A DNA stretch of 64,000 bases from positions 62,001 through 126,000 of the forward strand of contig NZ_PDWW01000003.1 of the NCBI RefSeq assembly GCF_010093445.1, written 5' to 3'. The notes beneath the pieces were generated by a model, which saw only the letters and a list, made by a program, of their open reading frames with translations, did not search any database and was not told where the DNA came from. The position numbers and the translations under genes were made by a program. This DNA comes from Pseudoxanthomonas japonensis. Lineage in GTDB: Bacteria > Pseudomonadota > Gammaproteobacteria > Xanthomonadales > Xanthomonadaceae. Positions 1 through 8,764 of this stretch are shown in pieces; the first letter of the stretch is position 1, and each line of letters starts with the position of its first letter.

Positions 1-441
1 GTAATCCGCGCGAATGGCCGCGCCTTCCTGCTGGGCGCGGCCGCGCTCGCTCTCGTCGAGCTGGTCCCAGTAGAGCTTGCGCTTCTCCACGAAGCTCAGG
101 TAACCGCGCTCCGCCGCCAGGTCCATCCAGACATAGGCGAGCGCGCGATCCTTGGGGACGCCAAGTCCGATCCACAGCATTTCCCCGACGATGGCCTGGG
201 AGGGCTTGTCAGAATAGTATGCAGCGCGACGGAACTGCTGGAATGCTTCTTCGAACTCACGCTCGCCATAGCGATCCAGTCCGCGCGAGCGATACATGAG
301 GTCGGGGTGGCTGTCGAGGAAGCCGGCGGCCACCATCGTCGAGTTGATCGTCGGATCGCGTTGGTTGGCTGGCTTTTCGCGTGCAAGCGCGGTTCCCGCG
401 CAAAGCGCCGCCAATGCCGCTATCAAGACAAGTTTCCGCAT
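1..441 (-). CDS. SEL1-like repeat protein, exported (partial, C-terminus outside window)
   Basis: The frame is open from an ATG at 439-441 to the window edge, giving 147 codons with no stop seen. The first ~20 residues are a signal peptide (MRK, a hydrophobic run, then AGTALA), so the product is probably periplasmic or surface-exposed. The rest is helical, with a stretch resembling a Sel1/TPR unit (AYVWMDLAAERGYLSF). A strong ribosome binding site (GAGGGAA) lies just upstream of the start. Sel1 repeats usually mediate protein-protein contacts, so no reaction is assigned. It lies downstream of and codirectional with the TonB receptor, but a terminator hairpin at 549-580 separates them. The family call is moderate because only one repeat-like unit is visible. 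Confidence 0.7.
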   Translation of the reverse strand, partial: MRKLVLIAALAALCAGTALAREKPANQRDPTINSTMVAAGFLDSHPDLMYRSRGLDRYGEREFEEAFQQFRRAAYYSDKPSQAIVGEMLWIGLGVPKDRALAYVWMDLAAERGYLSFVEKRKLYWDQLDESERGRAQQEGAAIRADY

Positions 442-548
442 GGTGTTCCCTCGAGTGCGTGCATTGCCAGCCTAGCGTTGAAGGAGGGGCCGAACATGCA
501 TCGGAAGTAATGCTGCCATCCGGCCAGTCGCCTGGTGCGCCGCAGAAA

Positions 549-580
549 CAAAAAAGGCGGCGCAGAGCGCCGCCTTTTTG
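549..580 (-). terminator. Rho-independent terminator after the TonB-dependent receptor
   Basis: A perfect 8-bp GC stem (GGCGGCGC/GCGCCGCC, 556-563 with 567-574) and a 3-nt loop are flanked by five A and five T. The A-rich side gives a U-tract on the minus strand, directly after the receptor stop codon at 598. The element could also terminate plus-strand transcription. Confidence 0.85.
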
Positions 581-597
581 TGTTGCTTGAAGAGCGC

Positions 598-3459
598 TTA
601 GAACTTGTAGTTCAGGCGCGCGAACAGCGTGCGGCCGTAGTAGTCGTACTGCGTGGCGAACGCGGGAACGTTGCCGTAGCGAGTCGCCACACCGGAGCTC
701 ACCTGCGGCGGATCCGCATCGAACACGTTGCGGACGCCCAGCAGAAGCGACCACTTCGGTTGCTCATAACGCACCGAGACCGCGTGGTACAGCCGCGACT
801 CGGCCCAAATATCACGATAGGCGTTGGGCGCCGTCGGAGCCACGACCTGATAGCGATAGTTGGGATCCAGGTCCAGGTTCTCAGTCTCGCCGATGTAGTC
901 CATGAACCAGGTGTAGGTGAAATCACCCCGGGTCAGGCCAGCACGGAAGCTGCCGACGAGTTGCGGATAGCCGATGTAACCGGTCTGATCGGAGCGCACC
1001 TGGCCGCCAGACTGTGGGTCGGCGAACAGCAGATAGTAGTTCTCCTTGGTATAGGTGAACTGCGTCTCCAGCTCGAGCTTGCCGAACGAGAAGTCGTCCT
1101 CGTAACGCGCCAGCAGGTCGTAACCGCGGGTCTTCTGTTTGTTGATGTTGATGTAGGTCGCATAGATGTCGGTGATCATATGCGCCTGTGGCCCCGTACC
1201 GGGGTTGCGATCGAACATGTTGCAGAAGTTGTTCGGGAACTGCGTCGATGCATAGCAGCCGTTCACGATCTGGGCAGCGCTCAGCGTGCCGATCTGGTCA
1301 CGCACGTCGTACTGGAAGTAGTCCAACGCAACGCTGATCGGGGCGAACGTCGGCGTCCAGACCAGGCCCACCGTCTCTGCCGTGGAGTGTTCCGGTTGCA
1401 GGAAGCCTGCACCACCACCCTGGAAAACTTCGGCAGAGGAGCCACCGGCTGCGGTGTAGTCGTTGGGAATGCCGATCGCTGCACAGTTCGCGCGGATCTG
1501 ATCGTTGTTCGACTCGCCCCAGCGGATGCAGGGATCGATCGCCGTCTGTGCGAAGAAGCCGGACAGGTTGCCCAGGTACAGCTCATACAGGCCCGGGGCA
1601 CGGTACGAGGTGCCGCGCGATGCACGCACGCGGAACGACGGGACGATCTGCCAGCTCAGGCCTGCCTTCCAGACGGTATCGGAATCACCGACGGAATCGT
1701 AGTCGAACCAGCGACCCGAGAAGTTGGCGTTCAGCGCTTCGAAGCCGGGAACACCCTTCAGCAGCGGCACTTCGAACTCGGCGAAGACTTCCTTCACCTT
1801 GTCCTCGCCCTTCGTCACCTGCGCACTGCTCTGGCCCCAGAGGCCACCAGAGACTTCGCGCTGGCTCGGCTGATCGTCCAGGCTGTACTTGCGGTACTCC
1901 ACGCCCACTGCCGCGCCCACCGGGCCGGCCGGCAGGTTGAACAGCTCGCCGGTCAGCACGCCATTGGCCACGAACTGGTCATAGACCGTGTTGCCGGTGT
2001 GCCAGCGACCAACGGCCGCAACCAGATCATCCATGCACGCGCCGCTCAGGACGCAGGGCTGGAAGTAGTCGATGGCGGCGGTGCCGCTGTTGGCGCGGGT
2101 CAGGTCGCCCGTCAGCTCATTGGCGATCGCCAGCGAGCTGTAGTCGCCGCTGGAGCGGGAGTACGACAGGTCCGCGGACCATGCCCAGCTGTCGGTGAAG
2201 GAAAGGAGACCGTCCAGCCCGGTGTTGACGTAGGCGTAATCGACTTCGACGGCCTGATCCGACGGGAACAGCATGATCGGATTCGCGTAACCCGACGGCA
2301 CCGGGCCTTCCACGACCGGGAAGAACTGGCGCAGGCGATGGGTGTCCGTGTTACGACGGTTGAACAGCCATTCCGTGTCCCAGTTGACGCTGCCGAACGA
2401 GAAGCTGGAGCTCGCGAAGATGCTGAAGCGCTCCTGGCGGTCGATCAGCTGCACATCTGCCCAGCGTGCATCGTTGAGGACCTGACGATGCGACGCCTGC
2501 GGCGAGTTGTCGTAGCGCGTCGAGATGTTCGGACGGTAACCCGGCAGCAGGCCGATGGTGGTGCCGTCCCAGGAGGGTACGTAGCGGACGCCGGTGAAGT
2601 AGTCGTCCACTGCGTTGATGACGCCGGTGTTGTTGCAGCCCGCCAGCGGCGTGCCGGCGAGGATCGACAGGTCGGCGCGATCGATACGATTGCCGTTAGC
2701 GTCGAACGCCAGATCTTCTGCGCAGCGCAGGTAGCGACGATCGCCCATGCGGAGCGGCTCGTGCAGGTAGTACTCACCCGCCAGGACGATGCTGCCGTTG
2801 TCGAAGTTCCAGCCGGTGGCACCGGACATGCTGAACACTTCGCCGCCGCCCACGAAGGGTGCGCGCGTGCTGATCGTGATCTCGGGACTGTCGATGTTCT
2901 TGCGCGTGATCAGGTTCACGACGCCGGCCACGGCATCGGAGCCGTAGATCGACGACGAACCGTCCTTCACGATTTCAGCGCGCTGCAGGATCGAGGAAGG
3001 CACGACGTTGAGGTCGAACGCGCCGACCTGGCCGCGCGTACCCGCCGGGCCAGGGCGATGGCCGTTCAGCAGCACGAGTGAACGCTGGGCGCCCAGGCCG
3101 CGTAGATCGACCGACTGGACGCCGGTGCCGCCCTCCACGACGAAGCCGGCGAACTGGTGGCTGATCTGCGTGGAACCCGAGGCAATGCTCGACTTCTGCA
3201 GGAACTCGGCGGTGTCCACCTGGCCGACCGACACGTTCGTATCGGCAGTGATGATCTGGACTGGCGAGACCGAGTCGTACTCCGCGCGGCGGAGCAGGGA
3301 GCCCGTGACGGTGATCTTGTCCAGCTCTACCGCTTTCTTCTCCTCTTGGTCATCGTTCGTTGTGTTTTGGGCCAGGGCGGTCGTGCCATACAGGCAGCCC
3401 AGGACGGCGACGAAAAGAGGTAACTTATTGATGACGCGAGATTTTTTTGCGTTGTGCAT
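598..3459 (-). CDS. TonB-dependent outer-membrane receptor
   Basis: The 953-residue protein has a signal peptide ending near ALAQ (about residue 31), a TonB-box-like segment (DKITVTGS, ~47-54) and a plug domain containing the VDLRGLGAQRSLVLLNGHRP-type motif and GSDAVAGVVNLITR. A long beta-barrel follows and ends in an aromatic residue (LNYKF), as expected for outer-membrane insertion. Family members import a ligand across the outer membrane using TonB-ExbBD energy. The substrate cannot be read from sequence. Large receptors of this type in Xanthomonadaceae are often linked to peptide, sugar or siderophore uptake, and the neighbouring secreted S9 peptidase makes peptides a reasonable guess. 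The start at 3459 is supported by a GGGGA ribosome binding site and the signal peptide. Confidence 0.93.
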   Translation of the reverse strand: MHNAKKSRVINKLPLFVAVLGCLYGTTALAQNTTNDDQEEKKAVELDKITVTGSLLRRAEYDSVSPVQIITADTNVSVGQVDTAEFLQKSSIASGSTQISHQFAGFVVEGGTGVQSVDLRGLGAQRSLVLLNGHRPGPAGTRGQVGAFDLNVVPSSILQRAEIVKDGSSSIYGSDAVAGVVNLITRKNIDSPEITISTRAPFVGGGEVFSMSGATGWNFDNGSIVLAGEYYLHEPLRMGDRRYLRCAEDLAFDANGNRIDRADLSILAGTPLAGCNNTGVINAVDDYFTGVRYVPSWDGTTIGLLPGYRPNISTRYDNSPQASHRQVLNDARWADVQLIDRQERFSIFASSSFSFGSVNWDTEWLFNRRNTDTHRLRQFFPVVEGPVPSGYANPIMLFPSDQAVEVDYAYVNTGLDGLLSFTDSWAWSADLSYSRSSGDYSSLAIANELTGDLTRANSGTAAIDYFQPCVLSGACMDDLVAAVGRWHTGNTVYDQFVANGVLTGELFNLPAGPVGAAVGVEYRKYSLDDQPSQREVSGGLWGQSSAQVTKGEDKVKEVFAEFEVPLLKGVPGFEALNANFSGRWFDYDSVGDSDTVWKAGLSWQIVPSFRVRASRGTSYRAPGLYELYLGNLSGFFAQTAIDPCIRWGESNNDQIRANCAAIGIPNDYTAAGGSSAEVFQGGGAGFLQPEHSTAETVGLVWTPTFAPISVALDYFQYDVRDQIGTLSAAQIVNGCYASTQFPNNFCNMFDRNPGTGPQAHMITDIYATYININKQKTRGYDLLARYEDDFSFGKLELETQFTYTKENYYLLFADPQSGGQVRSDQTGYIGYPQLVGSFRAGLTRGDFTYTWFMDYIGETENLDLDPNYRYQVVAPTAPNAYRDIWAESRLYHAVSVRYEQPKWSLLLGVRNVFDADPPQVSSGVATRYGNVPAFATQYDYYGRTLFARLNYKF

Positions 3460-3523
3460 TGATTGTATCCCCTAAAGAAGTGCTGCACAGCATCCCTCCT
3501 GCTCGTTATGCAGGGGTTAAGTG

Positions 3524-3553
3524 AGTATATGCACCGTTACACTCGCATAGCAA
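3524..3553 (-). promoter_or_regulatory. Putative sigma70 promoter for the TonB-dependent receptor
   Basis: On the minus strand TTGCTA (3548-3553) and TATACT (3524-3529) are separated by 18 bp, about 65 bp before the receptor ATG. The surrounding stretch is clearly more AT-rich than the neighbouring genes. Inferred from consensus match only. Confidence 0.5.
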
Positions 3554-3667
3554 TGCATCGTTAGAATTTTGTGACAGCACTGTTTTACAACCATGAAATT
3601 TTCTGATTCCGGCGCCTGACGGGTTCCGGGCAGATGCTCCCGAGCATGTAGGCAGGCACGAGAAACG

Positions 3668-3695
3668 ATGAGCCCCGCGCGGGGGCGGGGCTCAT
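3668..3695. terminator. Terminator-like perfect hairpin between S9 peptidase and receptor promoter region
   Basis: An 11-bp perfect inverted repeat (ATGAGCCCCGC/GCGGGGCTCAT) with a 6-nt loop lies 27 bp past the peptidase stop codon. There is only a weak T-run on the minus-strand side (TTTCTCGT), so it may be a weak terminator or an mRNA-stabilising hairpin. Confidence 0.5.
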
Positions 3696-3722
3696 TGGAC
3701 TGCTTAGAACGGGCGGGTCAGA

Positions 3723-5741
3723 TCACAGGCCGCCGGGGCCGCAATCCTTCGCGAGGAAGTTTTCCATCAGCCCCAGTGCCTGCTGCTGGTGGCGGTAGTA
3801 CCAGGGCATACTGTGCGGCATGTCGGCGATCAGCTCGAACTTCGCCGGCACCCTGCCCTTTACCGCATCGTAGAAGCCGCGGGCATGGAAGGAAGGCGTG
3901 CGGACATCCCGGTCGCCCACGTACAGCAGTACGGGAATGTTGGCCTTGTCCGTATTGAGCATCGGGTCCATGCCCTTGACGGTCCGGCCCTGCAGGATGC
4001 GTTGCAGCCGGTTCTCACTCCACGACCATCCCAGCTTGGTGAGGTCAGTCACCGGCGCGCCGGAGATTGCGCATTGATAAGGACTATTGGGGCGCACGAC
4101 CGCAGCGGCGGCGGCGAACCCGCCGTAGGAGTAGCCGAAGATCGCCAAGCGCTTCGGATCGGCGATGCCCTCCTTGACCAGCCAGGCGGCGCCGTCGTCC
4201 TTGTCGTCCTGCATCTTCTGGCCCCACTCGCCATCACCGGCAAGCCAGAGTTTGCGGCCCAGTTCGGCAGAACCCCGATACTGCGGGCGAAGCACGGCGT
4301 AACCCCGAGACGTAAAGAACGGCACCCATCCCGAGGCGTCCCAGCCACCGTAGTCGCGCGCCCAAGGGCCGCCATGCGGGTGGATGATCGTGGGAAGCGG
4401 GCCATCGCTCGCCTTCCAGCCCACGGGAAGATCGAGCAGGGCGGGGATGTTCAGGCCGTCACGGGCGGCGTAGTTCACCCAGCGCTGTTCGCCGATCTGC
4501 TTGGCGTCGATCCACGGCCGTTGCTCGCCGAGATCCACGATACGTTTACGGTCCAGCAGCAGCCGGTAAGCCGGGGCATGCTGGGCGCTTTCCGTGCTGA
4601 ACAGGACCCGCGACATCTCGTTGTTGTAGCTGCTGATGGCCACGGTCTGGCCGGGATAAGCCTTCTTGAGGCCGGCGTGTATCGCGCTCAGCTCGGGATC
4701 GACGTAGGTCGCTTCGGGCTCGGGACCATCGACGACAAAGCCCAAGACGCGGTTGAAGTTGCTGGGCTGGGCGCCGAGGATCAGACGGCTGATCGAGAAC
4801 TGCGGGTGCGCCAGCAATGGCTCGCTATCGAATTTCCGTGCAGCCGGGTCGTACATCCACGCTTGGACCAGATCAGAGAACTTGTCCGTCAAGATGTAGT
4901 ACTTGCCGGTCTGCTCGTCTATACCAACGATGTCGACGGCATTGCGCTCGCTGAGCTTGCTGGTTAGGGGGGCGTGGACTTCGAATTCCCCTGCCTTGTT
5001 GCGGATGAGCACGCGCTGCTCGTACTCGCCGGGCGAAATGGGTTCGAGCTGAGTGCGTGTCAGCAGTTCGCCGTTGCGCGGATTGAACAGGCCCGGACTG
5101 GTGCGGCTGTTCGCCTTGAACAGCAGCTTCGTTTCGTTGGTCCGCAGGTTATAGAGGTAGTAGGCGCCACTGAGCGACAGGCCGCTCATTTGCGAGATGA
5201 TCACGTTGTCCGGGTCCAGTGGCAACGTATGCACCAGGTTCGCGGTGCCGGCAATCTCAAGGCAGCGCTTCATGTCTTCGCCAACACCGATGCGGCGCAC
5301 GTTGTCGGCAAAGGCCTCATCGAACTTCTGTTGCTTGATATCCGTCAGGTAGGGCTTGACGACAAAGGTCTTGGTCGCGCCGACGTTGCTGCCCTCGCCA
5401 CATCCGCCCAACTGGCCGGTCCACTCCTGTCGGCCGAGCACCAGCACACGGTCGGCCTTCATGGCGTTGGCGGCAATGAACTTCATGCGATCACCCGATG
5501 GCGTGATCACGGAGCCGGCGTCGAGATTGTCTAGGTTCCAGGTGGCTAGGCCGGTTTCCTGGTTGTTGGAGTTGGGCATCGCCACGATGGCGACAAGATT
5601 CTTTCCATCCGTACTCATCGAGACGGACTGGATGTTCGGCAGGCGCGCGAACGACTCGATCGGGATCGCATCGCGTGCGGTGGCGGTTCCTGTCAGCAGC
5701 ATCAAAGACGCGGCGATTAAACGTACTTTCCCAATCTTCAT
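3723..5741 (-). CDS. Secreted prolyl-oligopeptidase-type (S9) serine peptidase
   Basis: A 672-residue exported peptidase. The chosen ATG at 5741 begins a clean signal peptide (MKIGKV, a hydrophobic core, then TATARDA); longer upstream frames lack one. The N-terminal ~370 residues form a beta-propeller-like region, and the C-terminal alpha/beta-hydrolase domain carries the catalytic Ser in GYSYGG (~538), Asp in GDRD (~610-612) and His in ADMPHS (~643). PHGGPWARD is a typical S9 oxyanion region. Relatives cleave short peptides, often after proline or as dipeptidyl/acylaminoacyl peptidases, in the periplasm. The TonB receptor lies downstream on the same strand, which suggests uptake and degradation of peptides. 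The two are separated by a hairpin and the receptor has its own promoter. Confidence 0.92.
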   Translation of the reverse strand: MKIGKVRLIAASLMLLTGTATARDAIPIESFARLPNIQSVSMSTDGKNLVAIVAMPNSNNQETGLATWNLDNLDAGSVITPSGDRMKFIAANAMKADRVLVLGRQEWTGQLGGCGEGSNVGATKTFVVKPYLTDIKQQKFDEAFADNVRRIGVGEDMKRCLEIAGTANLVHTLPLDPDNVIISQMSGLSLSGAYYLYNLRTNETKLLFKANSRTSPGLFNPRNGELLTRTQLEPISPGEYEQRVLIRNKAGEFEVHAPLTSKLSERNAVDIVGIDEQTGKYYILTDKFSDLVQAWMYDPAARKFDSEPLLAHPQFSISRLILGAQPSNFNRVLGFVVDGPEPEATYVDPELSAIHAGLKKAYPGQTVAISSYNNEMSRVLFSTESAQHAPAYRLLLDRKRIVDLGEQRPWIDAKQIGEQRWVNYAARDGLNIPALLDLPVGWKASDGPLPTIIHPHGGPWARDYGGWDASGWVPFFTSRGYAVLRPQYRGSAELGRKLWLAGDGEWGQKMQDDKDDGAAWLVKEGIADPKRLAIFGYSYGGFAAAAAVVRPNSPYQCAISGAPVTDLTKLGWSWSENRLQRILQGRTVKGMDPMLNTDKANIPVLLYVGDRDVRTPSFHARGFYDAVKGRVPAKFELIADMPHSMPWYYRHQQQALGLMENFLAKDCGPGGL

Positions 5742-5990
5742 GGTTGGCTCGTACCCCTGATTCGTGTTCTTAAGAAGGCGCCAAGCGCGCATCGCAGCAT
5801 GTTGCCGATTCCCGATGCTGAACGCATTGTTCATTCTCTGGCGCGCCGGCCAGAGTAGTGCAGCGAGGTCGAACAGGTAAAGCCCCCTGCTGGCGGGTGT
5901 GAGAAGATGTCGCGTTGCCGCACGCGTATCCAACAGATGCCCGGGTACCGCACACGCTGCGGCGGCTACTCACATACTGGAAATGCGTCG

Positions 5991-6830
5991 ATGTCTGTCC
6001 GATCCCACGCCGTCCAAGGCAACCTCACTCCCCACCCCCGCATCCGCAACGTCATCGCCGTCGGCTCCGGCAAGGGCGGGGTAGGGAAGTCGACCACCTC
6101 GGTGAACCTGGCGCTGGCGCTGGCGGCCGAAGGGGCACGGGTTGGGGTACTGGACGCCGACGTCTACGGGCCCAGCGTGCCGGTCATGCTCGGCCTGTCG
6201 GGGCGGCCGGAGAGCCACGACAACAAGTCGATCGAGCCGATGCGGGCGTTCGGGGTGGAAGCCATGTCGATCGGGTTCCTGGTCGACCCGGACACGCCGA
6301 TGATCTGGCGGGGGCCGATGGCAACCTCGGCACTGATGCAGTTGTTCACCGACACCCTTTGGAGCGACCTGGACTACCTGCTGGTGGACCTGCCGCCGGG
6401 CACGGGCGACATCCAGCTGACGCTGGCTCAGAAGATCCCGGTCGCGGGGGCGGTCATCGTCACCACGCCGCAGGACATCGCCACGCTGGATGCCAAGAAG
6501 GCGCTGAAGATGTTCGAGAAGGTCGAGGTGCCGGTGCTCGGCATCGTCGAGAACATGGCAGTCCACACCTGCTCCAACTGCGGCCATGTCGAACACCTGT
6601 TCGGCCAGGGGGGCGGCGAGCGCATGGCGGCCCAGTACGGCGTGCCGCTGCTGGGTTCGCTGCCGCTGGACATCGCCATCCGCGAGCAGGGCGACGCCGG
6701 CCAGCCGGTCGTGGTGGCCGCGCCGGATTCTGCCGTGGCACAGGCCTACCGGCAGACCGCGCGGGTCATGGCGGGCACGCTGGCACAGCGGCCGCGGGCC
6801 TCGATGTCCATCGCGTCCTCGCTGGTCTAG
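5991..6830 (+). CDS. mrp: Iron-sulfur cluster carrier P-loop ATPase Mrp/ApbC
   Basis: A 279-residue Mrp/NBP35-type ATPase that transfers Fe-S clusters to apoproteins in the cytosol. The deviant Walker A motif GSGKGGVGKST is at residues 25-35, and the cluster-binding CSNC motif has Cys194 and Cys197. DLPPGTGD and PQDIATLDAKKA match the family. It lacks the ~90-residue N-terminal DUF59 domain of E. coli Mrp, as expected for the short form. The start at 5991 was chosen because the conserved region begins about 20 residues later. A GGA lies 9 bases upstream. A longer in-frame start at 5907 would add a non-conserved arginine-rich leader. It is divergent from the S9 peptidase across a 249-bp gap in which I see no clear promoter. 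Confidence 0.93.
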   Translation: MSVRSHAVQGNLTPHPRIRNVIAVGSGKGGVGKSTTSVNLALALAAEGARVGVLDADVYGPSVPVMLGLSGRPESHDNKSIEPMRAFGVEAMSIGFLVDPDTPMIWRGPMATSALMQLFTDTLWSDLDYLLVDLPPGTGDIQLTLAQKIPVAGAVIVTTPQDIATLDAKKALKMFEKVEVPVLGIVENMAVHTCSNCGHVEHLFGQGGGERMAAQYGVPLLGSLPLDIAIREQGDAGQPVVVAAPDSAVAQAYRQTARVMAGTLAQRPRASMSIASSLV

Positions 6831-6845
6831 CCGGCTGGCGCAGAC

Positions 6846-6870
6846 GGCGGGCCGGGGCCCGCCCTACAAT
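6846..6870. repeat. GTAG-headed palindrome overlapping the dcd -10 box
   Basis: A perfect 8-bp inverted repeat (GGCGGGCC GG GGCCCGCC, 6846-6863) is followed by CTAC, so on the minus strand it reads GTAG plus palindrome. This is the layout of Stenotrophomonas-type GTAG (SMAG) elements. The CTAC head merges with the following AAT to make TACAAT (6865-6870), the best -10 candidate for dcd, whose ATG is 56 bp downstream. Confidence 0.6.
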
Positions 6871-6926
6871 TCCCCGTCCGCTGCGCGCCGCCCGCGCGGC
6901 CTTCGCCCCACCAGACCAGGATTTGC

Positions 6927-7499
6927 ATGAGCATCAAGAGCGACCGTTGGATCCGCCGCATGGCCGAGCAGCAGGGCATGATCGAGCCGTTCGAGCCCGG
7001 ACAGGTCAAGCAGGTCAACGGCCAGCGCATCGTCAGCTACGGCACCTCGAGCTACGGCTACGACGTGCGCTGCTCGCGCGAGTTCAAGGTGTTCACCAAC
7101 ATCAACTCCACCATCGTCGACCCCAAGCACTTCGACCCGAAGAGCTTCGTCGACATCGAAGCGGACGAGTGCATCATTCCGCCGAACAGCTTCGCGCTGG
7201 CGCGCACGGTGGAGTTCTTCCGCATCCCGCGCGACACGCTGGTGGTCTGCCTGGGCAAGAGCACGTACGCGCGCTGCGGCATCATCGTCAATGTCACGCC
7301 GCTGGAACCGGAGTGGGAAGGCCACGTGACGCTGGAATTCAGCAACACGACGCCGCTGCCGGCGCGCATCTACGCCAACGAGGGCGTGGCGCAGATGCTG
7401 TTCTTCCAGTCCGATGCCGACGACGTGTGCGAGACCAGCTACAAGGACCGTGGCGGCAAATACCAGGGTCAGACTGGCGTGACGCTGCCGCGTACCTGA
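6927..7499 (+). CDS. dcd: dCTP deaminase
   Basis: A 190-residue enzyme of the trimeric dUTPase/Dcd fold. It deaminates dCTP to dUTP, feeding dUMP and then dTMP synthesis. Length matches the usual 188-193. Family signatures are present: the [10 protein letters not shown] start, [20 protein letters not shown] and the active-site region [12 protein letters not shown] with its catalytic glutamate. The ATG follows a GC-rich leader and a palindromic repeat. It is codirectional with mrp (96-bp gap) and the RDD gene (34-bp gap) and could be transcribed with either. Confidence 0.97.
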   Translation: MSIKSDRWIRRMAEQQGMIEPFEPGQVKQVNGQRIVSYGTSSYGYDVRCSREFKVFTNINSTIVDPKHFDPKSFVDIEADECIIPPNSFALARTVEFFRIPRDTLVVCLGKSTYARCGIIVNVTPLEPEWEGHVTLEFSNTTPLPARIYANEGVAQMLFFQSDADDVCETSYKDRGGKYQGQTGVTLPRT

Positions 7500-7533
7500 C
7501 GCCGTCCGCTCCATCAACGAAAGGAAGCAACCG

Positions 7534-8073
7534 ATGCAAACTCCTCCGCCGATGCCGGAGCACGATCCTTACCGAACGCCAGAGGCACACCTCGTGATGC
7601 CAACCACAGGGCATCAGGAACTGGCCGACCGTTGGGCAAGGCTGGCGGCGGCGCTGATCGATGGCGTCATCGCTTTGGCCGTCATGCTGCCCCTGATGCT
7701 GGCGAGCGGGTACTGGCAGGCCGCGTTCGAGGCCGGCCAATCAGGTGGTTTCGGCTTCATGCCGGTGGGCACGATGGTGCTGTGGGCGGTCATCGGCTTC
7801 GTGCTGTTCGCCGCGATCCAAAGCTATCCGCTGCATGACAGCGGGCAGACCTGGGGCAAGAAGCTGCTGTCTATCAGGATCGTGGACCTGGAGGGACGCA
7901 CGCCGCCGCTGATGGATCTGTTGTTGAAGCGCTACCTGCCCACGCATGCCATCGTCAATGTTCCTTGCGTGGGCGGCCTGTATGCGCTGGTCGATTCGCT
8001 GATGATCTTCCGCCAGGATCAGCGTTGCCTGCATGACCTGATCGCGGGTACGCGCGTCATCCGCGCCGACTGA
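7534..8073 (+). CDS. RDD family membrane protein
   Basis: A 179-residue inner-membrane protein. After a polar, proline-rich N-terminus (~40 residues), the RDD domain has three hydrophobic segments at about 50-72, 78-98 and 140-158. The first carries the Arg and Asp pattern (RWARLAAALIDG) that names the family, and GQTWGKKLLSIRIVD is the conserved inter-helix loop. RDD proteins are widespread and mostly unassigned; some have been linked to ion transport. A good ribosome binding site (GAAAGGAAG) precedes the ATG. It is probably cotranscribed with dcd and ends 15 bp from the convergent pcp gene with no terminator visible between them. Confidence 0.85.
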   Translation: MQTPPPMPEHDPYRTPEAHLVMPTTGHQELADRWARLAAALIDGVIALAVMLPLMLASGYWQAAFEAGQSGGFGFMPVGTMVLWAVIGFVLFAAIQSYPLHDSGQTWGKKLLSIRIVDLEGRTPPLMDLLLKRYLPTHAIVNVPCVGGLYALVDSLMIFRQDQRCLHDLIAGTRVIRAD

Positions 8074-8088
8074 TCGAACCCGACGGGG

Positions 8089-8742
8089 TCAGTGCTCCGC
8101 GCCGGCCGCAAGGCGGGCGTCCGTGCGGGTCTTCAGCGCCACCTGCACTGCCAGGCGCAGTGCTTCCGTCACCGTTTCCACCGCTACGCTGGGCGTGCCG
8201 GCGTGCATCGACGCCTGCGCAGGCGAGTAGGGAATATGGATGAAGCCCGCCCGCACCGCACGCTGGCGCCGCAGTGCGTGCATCAACCCGTAGAACACGT
8301 GGTTGCAGACGTAGGTGCCCGCAGTTTGCGAGACCTCGACAGGAAAACCGGCACCGCGCAACGCCTCGCGCATCGCCTTGATCGGCAGCGTGGAGAAGTA
8401 GGCTGCCGGACCGTCCGCGACCACGGGGGCATCAATCGGCTGCTGGCCCGCGTTGTCGGGAATGCGTGCGTCGTCGACGTTGATCGCCACGCGCTCGAGC
8501 GAAAGCTGCGAACGACCGCCTGCCTGGCCGACGCAGATCGCCAGCGATGGTTGCGTTTCCTTCAGCGCCGCACGCAGGACCTTGAGCGAGGTACCGAAGG
8601 CGACCGGCAACTCGCGGGCCACCACGCGATGTCCCGCGATGCGTGCGCCATGCAGCGCGGACACGGCCAGCCAGCTGGGATTGACCTGTTCGCCCCCGAA
8701 CGGCTGGAAGCCGGTCAGCAGCACGGTGCGCGTCGTCGGCAT
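8089..8742 (-). CDS. pcp: Pyrrolidone-carboxylate peptidase (pyroglutamyl peptidase I)
   Basis: A 217-residue cytosolic cysteine peptidase of family C15 that removes N-terminal pyroglutamate from peptides, releasing 5-oxoproline. The catalytic triad is visible as Glu83 ([11 protein letters not shown]), Cys146 ([11 protein letters not shown]) and His169 (GFIHIPY). The substrate-loop motif [13 protein letters not shown] is at 12-24. It is the last gene of the minus-strand pyroglutamate cluster, 22 bp after the DUF979 gene. Its product is the substrate of the PxpABC enzyme encoded upstream, so the operon couples release and hydrolysis of pyroglutamate. Confidence 0.97.
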   Translation of the reverse strand: MPTTRTVLLTGFQPFGGEQVNPSWLAVSALHGARIAGHRVVARELPVAFGTSLKVLRAALKETQPSLAICVGQAGGRSQLSLERVAINVDDARIPDNAGQQPIDAPVVADGPAAYFSTLPIKAMREALRGAGFPVEVSQTAGTYVCNHVFYGLMHALRRQRAVRAGFIHIPYSPAQASMHAGTPSVAVETVTEALRLAVQVALKTRTDARLAAGAEH

Positions 8743-8764
8743 GGCAAGTCTCGCGGAAGCAGCA

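Noticed and set aside
535-3081. Very long open frame on the plus strand opposite the TonB receptor
   Set aside because: It is antisense to a clear receptor gene, rich in Arg, Val and Ala with no recognisable domain, and is explained by codon bias in GC-rich DNA.
5742-5990. Longer N-terminal forms of the S9 peptidase (to 5933) and of Mrp (from 5907)
   Set aside because: Both extensions are unlike their families; the peptidase extension would bury a clear signal peptide, and the Mrp extension is Arg-rich and poorly supported.
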